From the IMG/VR virus record IMGVR_UViG_3300028392_000029, positions 62,001 to 126,000 of that record: a DNA stretch of 64,000 nt. The stretch is one strand, 5' to 3'. This DNA comes from a virus. The position numbers were made by a program, and so were the translations under genes. Below, piece by piece: positions 43,894 to 51,475 of the stretch (its first letter is position 1; every line of letters begins with the position of its first letter). A model generated the notes under the pieces. That model searched no databases, was not told the DNA's origin, and saw only the letters and a program-made list of their open reading frames with translations.

Positions 43894-44900
43894 AGGCTAT
43901 TGTAAATTGCTAAAAGTGTATTTTTGTTATACGTGTCGCTGTCAATATTAATAATTTGACTAGACACAATTTGATCTACACTCTCAAACGCTTGTATATC
44001 AATGTTTGTATTAATTTCTAATTCTTTCTTTTCAGCAATTAGTGTAAGTTCGCGGATATCATAATCTGCAATAAACTTCTCTTTAATAAAACTTGCTTCT
44101 TCAAAACTAATATCAATGTCTAAGGTAACACGTAGATGCTGTCTAGGTTTAATAATAGTATCAGCATCATCAATCAATTGACTTAGTTTAACAGTACGGA
44201 ATGTAGGTTGGCCAGGCCAACTATGATATTGGGGAGTGCCATCCCAGGCTAAGACCATCATACCACGCTCATCATCCCATGCATCTGCATAGTTATGTGG
44301 AAATGCATTTCCGATATAGATCATGTTTTTTTGTTGCTGACGCTTATGGAAATGTCCGCTAAATCCCAGCTCATATTTTTCAAAAGCATCAAGTTGTATT
44401 TCACCGTGATCAGGCATCTGTATCATAGCGTTCATAAAGAAGCTGGGCAATTCAAAGTGACCAAATATATACTTGCCACCTTTCTTGCCTACAGTCTTCC
44501 ACTCGTCCCCTACAAGCCACGGGCAGAGTGTAACGTCCCCAATGGTAGTCGGTTCGTGGACCACTGTAATACCTGGAATATATTTTCCAAACTCGACAGA
44601 GTGTATATCCCGCTTGTCTTTGTAATACAGATCATGATTACCAGGGAAAAAATAAAATTGATCGAACGCCTGACCCAGCTTTTCCAAGGCCCTAAGGCTA
44701 TAGTCCATAGTAGTGATATTAAGACTATTACGATTGTGATGCCAATCACCCATAAAAATTCCAACATCGCAACCTTCCTCCTTGGCTTTTGCAATGTACC
44801 AATCTACAAATTCTTCACAGTCTTGATTATGTACTGAGCTGTTGGATTTTAATCCAAAATGGATATCGGTAAAACATGCTACTTTTTTAAATAAGCTCAT
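43890..44900 (-). CDS. 47: Recombination nuclease subunit gp47 (Mre11/SbcD-like)
   Basis: 336 aa. The calcineurin-like phosphoesterase motifs are all present: DIHFG (residues 12-16), GDWHHN (about 51-56), GNHD (about 93-96), FGHFE and SGHFHKR. This is the metal-dependent nuclease of the gp46/gp47 pair. The C-terminal ~100 residues (HLRVTLDIDISFEEASFIKE) form the capping/partner-binding part. T4 gp47 is 339 aa. Start overlaps the gp55 stop by 4 bp and its own stop overlaps gp46. Confidence 0.96.
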   Translation of the reverse strand: MSLFKKVACFTDIHFGLKSNSSVHNQDCEEFVDWYIAKAKEEGCDVGIFMGDWHHNRNSLNITTMDYSLRALEKLGQAFDQFYFFPGNHDLYYKDKRDIHSVEFGKYIPGITVVHEPTTIGDVTLCPWLVGDEWKTVGKKGGKYIFGHFELPSFFMNAMIQMPDHGEIQLDAFEKYELGFSGHFHKRQQQKNMIYIGNAFPHNYADAWDDERGMMVLAWDGTPQYHSWPGQPTFRTVKLSQLIDDADTIIKPRQHLRVTLDIDISFEEASFIKEKFIADYDIRELTLIAEKKELEINTNIDIQAFESVDQIVSSQIINIDSDTYNKNTLLAIYNSL

Positions 44901-45724
44901 TCACTGCTCTCATCAAATCTTTTTTGTGCGGCAGCATGATCGCTTGCCCCAGTTCTGCTGTAACTTGGATTCATTCCGTTCATTTCAAGAATATCATCAC
45001 GAATATTTTGATTGCGTTTTTCTATATTGATAACACGTACAAAACTATTGGTCACAGCCGCGGTAAAATATGCAAAAGGGTTATCTGATTTTGATTCATC
45101 GAATTGTAATCCTATTTGTGCTAGCTGTAGTATGGCCTGCCCCTTCATTTCGTCATTATATGTGTAGCCACGCACGTTGCCGCGAGTAGCATACCTCTCA
45201 CACAATTTTAACATCATTCTAGCTAAAGTTGGAGTGATTTGACCCGCATCTTTATCAAAGTGTCCGGTATCTAGTGGACCCTTCCAGTGGCTTTTGCCCA
45301 CGCATATAATTTCATCGTTGTCATTAAATTTCCAATGCTGGAACGGTGGAAAGTTTACTTTGTCTCTATGATCTGCTAGGCTTTTAGGGTTCTTTTTACG
45401 AATAGTGTTTAACGGAATATGATCAAATGTCATAATCCTGAATACAATATCTAGCTTGGCAATTTTTTTATAGTCTACTTCACAATCTGCTTGCTTGACT
45501 TTTTCACCAGCGGCTTTTCTTTGTGCATATTCTAAATCGCCAATACGTTTTGCTCTTACTCGTTTAGCTTCGGCAACAGTTCTAATATTGATTTTGTCCA
45601 CACTGGGCAAAATAAGGTCATATTGGTGAAATGCAGGGTCTGTAAAACTGCAATATGATGTTTTCGATCTATGTATCTCCAATAACATATCCTTGTTATT
45701 TAGGTAATTTACTTTTGCTGTCAT
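44897..45724 (-). CDS. 55: Late-transcription sigma factor gp55
   Basis: 275 aa. Residues about 190-250 are the sigma region-2-like core: TYNDEMKGQAILQLAQIGLQ, then SDNPFAYFTAAVTNSFVRVI, followed by NIEKRNQNIRDDILE. It directs host RNA polymerase to TATAAATA late promoters with the sliding clamp. The N-terminal ~150 residues (YCSFTDPAFHQYD, RTVAEAKRVRAKRI, IPLNTIRKKNP, HWKGPLDTGHF) are an extension relative to T4 gp55 (185 aa), as in cyanophage homologs. First gene of its operon, behind a strong sigma-70 promoter and a GGAGAA site 8 bases from the ATG. Confidence 0.93.
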   Translation of the reverse strand: MTAKVNYLNNKDMLLEIHRSKTSYCSFTDPAFHQYDLILPSVDKINIRTVAEAKRVRAKRIGDLEYAQRKAAGEKVKQADCEVDYKKIAKLDIVFRIMTFDHIPLNTIRKKNPKSLADHRDKVNFPPFQHWKFNDNDEIICVGKSHWKGPLDTGHFDKDAGQITPTLARMMLKLCERYATRGNVRGYTYNDEMKGQAILQLAQIGLQFDESKSDNPFAYFTAAVTNSFVRVINIEKRNQNIRDDILEMNGMNPSYSRTGASDHAAAQKRFDESSE

Positions 45725-45747
45725 TAAATTTGTTCTCCGGATCTGTT

Positions 45748-45776
45748 ATTATAAACTACGCACTTAAAAAAGTCAA
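45748..45776 (-). promoter_or_regulatory. Sigma-70-type early promoter of the gp55-gp47-gp46 operon
   Basis: On the minus strand: -35 TTGACT (45771-45776), 17-bp spacer, -10 TATAAT (45748-45753), followed by a short leader with GGAGAA (45733-45738) and the gp55 ATG. This is close to the bacterial consensus and fits early expression of the late sigma factor by host polymerase. Confidence 0.75.
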
Positions 45777-45783
45777 CTAAATA
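45776..45783 (+). promoter_or_regulatory. Weak late-promoter-like box for the baseplate genes
   Basis: ACTAAATA on the plus strand, two mismatches from TATAAATA, 22 bp before the ATG at 45806. It overlaps the -35 of the divergent early promoter. Its distance (25 bp) from the 13-bp box ATAAACTACGCAC is the same as for the box before gp6. AAGGAG at 45794-45799 is the ribosome site. Confidence 0.35.
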
Positions 45784-45805
45784 TTATACCAAAAAGGAGT
45801 TTTAT

Positions 45806-46810
45806 ATGGGTTTTTTTGACGCTGGATCTAGCATAGTTTCAAATATTGGCGCGGCATCTAATCTGATCGGAGCCGCAAATCGTGCTGTAGGTACTGCTGG
45901 AAATTTAGCCTCAGCTCTTTCTTCTGGATACGGTGCCAAGGGTGTATTAGGTGCAATACGTAGCATGAATTTACCAGCGGCTGGTGAAGCAGTGGGTGAC
46001 ATCATGAGTGCTGTGGCCTCCTTTGGCGGCGATGCCAATGCTAATGATTGGCGTGTTAGGCTAAGTCTTGCTAACTGGTCTAGTTTTAAATCAAGTCCAG
46101 TATTAAAACCACTAAAAGATGCTGGCGGATTAATATTTCCGTATACACCTACTATCAATATATCGAGTGGCGCACAATACCAACCAATTAATACTATACA
46201 CAGTAATTATACATTCCAGGCATTTCAAAATAGTGATCCTGGAGAAATTAATATCAGTGCTCCGATGTTTGTTGAAGATCCTTCACAAGGCCTTTATTGG
46301 ATCGCCATGGTACATTACTTGCGTAGTCTAACTAAGATGTTTGCAGGCAATGATCCTAAAGCTGGAAATCCGCCGCCTGTTGTATTCCTAAACGGTTACG
46401 GTAACTATGTGTTTAAAAATGTTCCTGTTATAGTAAAAAGTATGAGTGTATCACTGACCAATGAGTGCGATTATATCGGAGTTGATGTAGTCGGTTCGGC
46501 AGCAGGCTCTATTGAAGGTGTCGCACAATCGGTAGGCGGACTTGCAGATACGCTGGGCGGAATCATTCCCGGACTCAGCGGTCTTTCAAGTACGGTAAGT
46601 AGTATAGCTGGCGGATTAGGACAAGTGGCAGCTCTTGCCGGAACATTTGGACTTGGCGGAACAACTAGTGGCGGCGTTGCCCATGTACCCACTAAGAGTA
46701 CATTTACAATAAAATTACAACCGATCTACAGTAGAAATAGTGCTAGAAACTTTAGCTTAGATAGATTTGTCACTGGCGGTTACTTAAACAACGGATTTGG
46801 CTATATTTAA
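45806..46810 (+). CDS. Baseplate / tail-tube junction protein (gp48/gp54-like)
   Basis: 334 aa. After an Ala/Gly-rich N-terminus (residues 1-75), the core starts NDWRVRLSLANWSSF and has GGLIFPYTPTINISSGAQYQ, then NTIHSNYTFQAFQNSDPGEI and FVEDPSQGLYWIAMVHYLRS, ending with KNVPVIVKSMSVSLTNECDY and the C-terminal SRNSARNFSLDRFVTGGYL. This arrangement is a tail-tube-like fold used by the baseplate cap proteins gp48 and gp54, which start tube polymerisation. First gene of the plus-strand baseplate operon. Whether it is gp48 or gp54 cannot be decided here. Confidence 0.7.
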   Translation: MGFFDAGSSIVSNIGAASNLIGAANRAVGTAGNLASALSSGYGAKGVLGAIRSMNLPAAGEAVGDIMSAVASFGGDANANDWRVRLSLANWSSFKSSPVLKPLKDAGGLIFPYTPTINISSGAQYQPINTIHSNYTFQAFQNSDPGEINISAPMFVEDPSQGLYWIAMVHYLRSLTKMFAGNDPKAGNPPPVVFLNGYGNYVFKNVPVIVKSMSVSLTNECDYIGVDVVGSAAGSIEGVAQSVGGLADTLGGIIPGLSGLSSTVSSIAGGLGQVAALAGTFGLGGTTSGGVAHVPTKSTFTIKLQPIYSRNSARNFSLDRFVTGGYLNNGFGYI

Positions 46811-46811
46811 A

Positions 46812-47114
46812 ATGAAAACAAAATACACAAATACAAGCCCGTGGTATCATACTAAAATTAAACAAGATCATCTTGATGTTTTAAAAATACGACCAGTATC
46901 GGCAGAAGTAGATGATTTTCTTTATACCATTGAACCTCAATATACGTACAGACCTGATTTATTATCTGCTGACTTGTACGGTGAAGCTAACCTATGGTGG
47001 GTTTTCATACAACGTAATTTAGATGTACTACAAGATCCTATTTTAGATTTTGTTCCCGGGACTCAAATTTATATTCCAAAAAGCAGTAGCTTAAAACTTG
47101 TGTTAGGATTATAA
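46812..47114 (+). CDS. 53: Baseplate wedge protein gp53
   Basis: 100 aa from the ATG at 46812, one base after the preceding stop codon; an in-frame TTG at 46797 is less likely. SPWYHTKIKQDHLDVLKIRP, then YTIEPQYTYRPDLLSADLYG and LWWVFIQRNLDVLQDPILDF, followed by PGTQIYIPK: the Y..RPDLLA..LYG...lWWvf...N....dpi.d...G..i.iP pattern is the LysM-like gp53 domain. T4 gp53 is 196 aa, so this is the short form. It locks wedges together around the hub. Confidence 0.88.
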   Translation: MKTKYTNTSPWYHTKIKQDHLDVLKIRPVSAEVDDFLYTIEPQYTYRPDLLSADLYGEANLWWVFIQRNLDVLQDPILDFVPGTQIYIPKSSSLKLVLGL

Positions 47115-47115
47115 T

Positions 47116-49395
47116 ATGGATTTTGGCAGTGTTACCGGCGCAATTAATTCTGCAACTAGAACCGTTAGCAGTGTGTCTTCGGCTGCCACTAGTTTATTAG
47201 CATCTGGGTCTAGTTTATTATCATCTGGGCCTGCAAGTGCGCTGTCGTCTATATCAAGTGCTATTTCTGGACTGTTAGGCGGACTGAGTTCGTTATTCAA
47301 AGGGTTACCTACTGGGGTAACTCTGCCTCTTCCTAATCCACTATTTGCATATGCTAGTTATACCTATGTATTAAGCATTGGATGTTTAACCGATGACGAC
47401 CTTAGTCATCCTGATACCACTTATAAAATTGGAAAACGCATTCCTTTAATATGTAAATCAGCAAATGCCGATCCCAGCAACAGAGTTAATACACCATATG
47501 GAAAGTTTGATTTTTTTCTTGACGAGTTAACACTAGACAGTTTAATTGGATTTGAAGAAGGATCGGGTAATACCAATGTTACCGGACTGACTTTTCAAAT
47601 AACTGAACCATATAGTATGGGACTGTTTATAATAGCGGTACAACAGCTCGCTCAGGAATTAGGGCATGATAACTGGAGAGAAGCACCTTTCTTGCTTACA
47701 ATAGAATTTAGAGGTAATACTGAAACAGGGCAAATTCAAAATATTCCAAACACTACTCGTCACATTCCGTTTAATTTTAACGAAATGAGCATGGTTGTTA
47801 ACGACCGGGGATCGGTGTATTCTTGTACAGCACAGCCTTGCAACCAATATGCTTTAGGCGATGCGGCAGCAAATTTACAATCAGATCATTCTACAGTAGG
47901 ATCAACAGTACAAGAAATTTTACAAACCGGAGAAAAAAGTTTACAAGCTGTAATTAATCAACGAGCACAGTTATTGGTTCAAAAAGGTATAGTACCGGTA
48001 GCCGACGAATATATTATTATCTTTCCAACAAATCCAGCATCTTCTAATACTGGATTTACGCCGGACGATACTACTAGTAAAGATCTAGGAGCAACGGAAG
48101 ATCCAAGTGCTGGAAATGGCGCTGGTGGGATAGAGGCAATATTAGGACTTTCAAGAAGCTCGGTGAATGGCACATTGATTCAAAGCTCAGAGGATGTTAA
48201 TGCCTTAGGACAAGCTACTCTAATAGCCGAGGACAGCAGAAGAGGAGATCCACAAACTGGAAAAGCTGATGCAGTTTACGATCCTAAAAGTAAAACTTTT
48301 ATACAAGGTAATTTAAAAAACGATCCTACACAAACAGAGATGAAATTTAGCCAAGATACAAATATACCCAATGCTATAAATCAAGTTCTTTTGCAAAGTG
48401 ATTTTGTTAAAGATGCATTAGACAGCTCACTAATAACCCCCGAAGGATATCGTGGATGGTGGAGAATTGATTGCCAAGTATATAATAATCCAACAAGTGA
48501 AAACATGGCAGTCACTGGAACGAAACCTAAAATAATTGTTTATAGAGTAATACCATATAAGGTACATAGTAGTAGAATGATGCCACCTAACACTAAAGCA
48601 CCAGGACTTGGCGAAGGCGGTGAATTAGAAGCACAAGTGGTCAAGCACTATAACTACATCTATACTGGTAAAAATGTCGACATTTTAAAATTTGAAATTA
48701 AAGTCAACAACGGATTTACTCAAATTATGGGATCCGATGGATTGACTAGAACCCAAGACGAAGTGAAGGCAGCATCAGATGGCGGTGATCCGGAAACAAA
48801 TACTTCACCAGTACAACCAATGCCGCTGGGAAATCCACCATCAACTGAGTTGGGTGTGATACCTACAATCGTAAAGTATATAGGTACTATGACTTCTACC
48901 GACCGCATGGGCGGCGGCGGCCAAGAAGGTGTTGCTCAACGTGCGGCTCGATTATTCCAAGATGCACTTTCTTACAGCACTGACATGATTGATTTAGATA
49001 TGGAAATCATCGGGGATCCGTATTTTATTGCACAAAGTGGAATGGGCAACTACACTAGTGAAGCTGCCACTACCAATTTAAATACAGATGGTTCTGTGAA
49101 TTATCAAGATGGCGAAGTTGATATCAAAGTTAATTTTAGAACCCCAATAGACTTAAATCAAGGTACTGGATTATATGATTTTGGAGGCTCGAGTAAAAGT
49201 GCTCCGGTTATGCAATTTAGTGGAGTATACTGTGTTAATCAAGTAATCAGCACATTTAGTAAAGGTGTGTTTAAACAACAATTAAAAGGATTTAGACGTC
49301 CGTATCAGGAAGCATTGGAAGATGCTACTCCGGACCAAATGTTCTCAACACGTCGAACTCAGCCTGATCCGACAATAGACGGCGAAGGCGAATAA
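47116..49395 (+). CDS. Large baseplate structural protein (hub type)
   Basis: 759 aa. Residues 1-65 are a Ser/Ala-rich segment. The next block (YASYTYVLSIGCLTDDDLSH, FDFFLDELTLDSLIGFE, GLTFQITEPYSMGLFIIAVQ, WREAPFLLTIEFRGN, HIPFNFNEMSMVVNDRGSVY) is a beta-rich virion domain known from T4-like cyanophages. Residues 435-540 contain YRGWWRIDCQVYNNP, PKIIVYRVIPYKVHSSRMMP and VKHYNYIYTGKNVDILKFEI, which resemble hub proteins of the gp27 type. The C-terminal part has a second beta-rich domain (ARLFQDALSYSTDMIDLDME). Between gp53 and gp5, a hub or hub-collar role fits. T4 gp27 equivalence is not proven. Confidence 0.6.
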   Translation: MDFGSVTGAINSATRTVSSVSSAATSLLASGSSLLSSGPASALSSISSAISGLLGGLSSLFKGLPTGVTLPLPNPLFAYASYTYVLSIGCLTDDDLSHPDTTYKIGKRIPLICKSANADPSNRVNTPYGKFDFFLDELTLDSLIGFEEGSGNTNVTGLTFQITEPYSMGLFIIAVQQLAQELGHDNWREAPFLLTIEFRGNTETGQIQNIPNTTRHIPFNFNEMSMVVNDRGSVYSCTAQPCNQYALGDAAANLQSDHSTVGSTVQEILQTGEKSLQAVINQRAQLLVQKGIVPVADEYIIIFPTNPASSNTGFTPDDTTSKDLGATEDPSAGNGAGGIEAILGLSRSSVNGTLIQSSEDVNALGQATLIAEDSRRGDPQTGKADAVYDPKSKTFIQGNLKNDPTQTEMKFSQDTNIPNAINQVLLQSDFVKDALDSSLITPEGYRGWWRIDCQVYNNPTSENMAVTGTKPKIIVYRVIPYKVHSSRMMPPNTKAPGLGEGGELEAQVVKHYNYIYTGKNVDILKFEIKVNNGFTQIMGSDGLTRTQDEVKAASDGGDPETNTSPVQPMPLGNPPSTELGVIPTIVKYIGTMTSTDRMGGGGQEGVAQRAARLFQDALSYSTDMIDLDMEIIGDPYFIAQSGMGNYTSEAATTNLNTDGSVNYQDGEVDIKVNFRTPIDLNQGTGLYDFGGSSKSAPVMQFSGVYCVNQVISTFSKGVFKQQLKGFRRPYQEALEDATPDQMFSTRRTQPDPTIDGEGE

Positions 49396-49399
49396 CACA

Positions 49400-50998
49400 A
49401 TGGCAAATAAAGATCAAAATCATATGTCGGCGGAGTCTGGTACTCCTCGCCCCGGCCCGTTTTTAGCTAGAGTAGTAAGTCATCAAGATCCTACCTATAT
49501 GGGGGTCCTAACCGTTGAAATATTAAGGCCCAGCGGCAGCACATCCAGTGAAGGCGAGTTACATCAGGTAAAATACATGAGTCCATTTTACGGAGTAACC
49601 AAAGCTGAGTTTGTTAATAAAGATCCCGACGACTATAATAATGCACAAAAAAGTTACGGTATGTGGATGATACCACCAGACACTGGAACTACAGTAGTAA
49701 TATTTTTTATCGACGGCGACCCTAAGCGTGGTTATTGGATGGGTAGTGTATTAGATACAGATATGAATCATATGTTACCGGGAATTGCCGCTACAGAAAA
49801 TAATGTAGAAGGTGGTACAACTAGTTTAACCGGCGACCCTTTGCGAGCACCAGTTTCGGAATATAACAATCTAGTCAACAAACAACCAGAAGATGGTACT
49901 AAGGTCAAGAAACCTCAACACCCGTTAACTAAGGCACTACAAGACCAAGGCTTGATAGAAGATGATATTAGGGGTATTACAACTAGTAGTGCTAGACGAG
50001 AAGTACCTAGCATGGTATTTGGAATATCTACACCCGGGCCATTAGATAAACAGGATGGCACCCCTACTGGAAAAGTTGGTACCGAACAAAATTTTATTCC
50101 TAATTACCCTGCTAGTAGACTTGGTGGCACGACATTTGTTATGGATGACGGTGACGATAAATTTATTAGAAAAACTAAAGTAACTGAAGGGCCTCCGGAG
50201 TATGTTGCGGTAAGTCAAGGAGAAACAGGAGGCGAAGTAACAATTCCGCACAACGAATTATTCAGGATTCGTACACGGACCGGGCATCAAATACTAATGC
50301 ACAACAGCGAAGATTTAATTTACATTACAAATAGTCGAGGTACAAGCTGGATTGAAATGTCGAGCGATGGAAAAATTGATATTTTTGCTACAGACAGCAT
50401 TAGTGTACATACCGGCAATGATTTAAATTTCTATGCTGATCGTGATATCAATTTTGAAGCAGGGCGTAATTTTAATCTCAAAGTTAAAGAGCGCCATCAA
50501 ACAGAAGTAGGCAAAGATAAGATTACCATAGTCGATGGCAAGGTAGCAATTAAAGTAGCTGAAACTCACGACGAAACGATAGGCGGGCAAGCTAACATAA
50601 CAGTTGCTGGCGGATTCGATCTCAATACTAGCGGAACTAATAAATTAACATCGGGCGGAACAATGGAAATAGGCGCAGCCAATACAACTATATCTGGAGG
50701 CAGTATTAACCTTAACGGGCCTGCCGCAGCCTCAGCCGGATCAGCCGCTGTGCCAGAACCTCTTAGCACTTTTGATAACCCAACAGAAAAAGACGGTACA
50801 ACTATCACTAGTATTATGTTGAGAGTACCAACTACAGAGCCATACCCGCACCATGAAAATTTAGATGCTACAAAGTTTACACCCGATGCCACAGATAGGG
50901 AAAGTGGTAGTGCAATAGCAATACCTGATTTTTATAAAAAGTATACAACATCAACAGATCCCTTTAACAAGGTAAAAGGACCAGATAATGCCCAATAA
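49400..50998 (+). CDS. 5: Baseplate central spike protein gp5-like, without lysozyme domain
   Basis: 532 aa. Residues 20-130 are an OB-fold (GPFLARVVSHQDPTYMGVLT, TGTTVVIFFIDGDPKRGYWM). Residues 265-470 form a VgrG-like triple-stranded needle (FRIRTRTGHQILMHNSEDLI, SWIEMSSDGKIDIFATDSIS, YADRDINFEAGRNFNLKVKE, then short Gly-separated beta repeats ending in SGGSINLNG). The segment between, where T4 gp5 has its lysozyme, is only a linker-like region (EYNNLVNKQPEDGTKVKKPQ) with no lysozyme motif. It forms the membrane-piercing spike. Overlaps gp25 by 11 bp. Confidence 0.85.
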   Translation: MANKDQNHMSAESGTPRPGPFLARVVSHQDPTYMGVLTVEILRPSGSTSSEGELHQVKYMSPFYGVTKAEFVNKDPDDYNNAQKSYGMWMIPPDTGTTVVIFFIDGDPKRGYWMGSVLDTDMNHMLPGIAATENNVEGGTTSLTGDPLRAPVSEYNNLVNKQPEDGTKVKKPQHPLTKALQDQGLIEDDIRGITTSSARREVPSMVFGISTPGPLDKQDGTPTGKVGTEQNFIPNYPASRLGGTTFVMDDGDDKFIRKTKVTEGPPEYVAVSQGETGGEVTIPHNELFRIRTRTGHQILMHNSEDLIYITNSRGTSWIEMSSDGKIDIFATDSISVHTGNDLNFYADRDINFEAGRNFNLKVKERHQTEVGKDKITIVDGKVAIKVAETHDETIGGQANITVAGGFDLNTSGTNKLTSGGTMEIGAANTTISGGSINLNGPAAASAGSAAVPEPLSTFDNPTEKDGTTITSIMLRVPTTEPYPHHENLDATKFTPDATDRESGSAIAIPDFYKKYTTSTDPFNKVKGPDNAQ

Positions 50999-51425
50999 TC
51001 TTTACAGCAATATTAATGTACAAAATCGCACAGTCGCTAAAACAGTCACTCCTCAGATGTATCGAGGATTCAGCACAGTTAATACTACCACACAAAATTT
51101 TACACTGTATGACTTTGAATTAATTAAACAAGACTTGTTAAATCATTTTTACGTTAGACAAGGCGAACGATTAATGAATCCTTTGTTTGGCACAGTTATA
51201 TGGGATCTAATATTTGAACCGATGACTGAAGAAATAAAAGATTTAATCTTACAAAATGTTAACGAGATTGTTAACTATGACCCAAGGATTCAAGCACAGA
51301 ATGTAGTGGTAACTAGCTACGATAAAGGTATACAAATTGAGTGTACTTTAAAATATTTGCCTTATAATATTTCTCAGAATCTAAAATTACAGTTTGATCA
51401 AGCATCTGGGCTATCGATTGCATGA
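50988..51425 (+). CDS. 25: Baseplate wedge protein gp25
   Basis: 145 aa. LYDFELIKQDLLNHFYVRQG, ERLMNPLFGTVIWDLIFEPM and ILQNVNEIVNYDPRIQAQNV are the gp25/GPW family signature (G.R...P.fGt.i...lf.p......l...i...i...dPRi......v). Starts inside gp5 with AAGGA before it. T4 gp25 is 132 aa. It is the core wedge subunit that contacts gp6 and starts the sheath. Followed by gp6 after 50 bp. Confidence 0.94.
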   Translation: MPNNLYSNINVQNRTVAKTVTPQMYRGFSTVNTTTQNFTLYDFELIKQDLLNHFYVRQGERLMNPLFGTVIWDLIFEPMTEEIKDLILQNVNEIVNYDPRIQAQNVVVTSYDKGIQIECTLKYLPYNISQNLKLQFDQASGLSIA

Positions 51426-51457
51426 TAAACTACGCACATAATTTTATTCAATAAATA
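51425..51457 (+). promoter_or_regulatory. Promoter region before gp6 with 13-bp shared box
   Basis: ATAAACTACGCAC (51425-51437) recurs exactly at 45751-45763. AATAAATA (51450-51457), one mismatch from TATAAATA, lies 25 bp from the start of the box in both places, 18 bp ahead of the gp6 ATG here. On the minus strand the shared sequence gives TTGAAT-18-TATCAT, a weaker copy of the early promoter at 45.7 kb that would transcribe antisense to gp25. Confidence 0.45.
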
Positions 51458-51475
51458 CACTTATTAGGATAAAAC

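Noticed and set aside
46797-46811. TTG start for gp53 upstream of the ATG
   Set aside because: It would overlap the previous gene and adds only five residues; the ATG at 46812 begins the conserved part.
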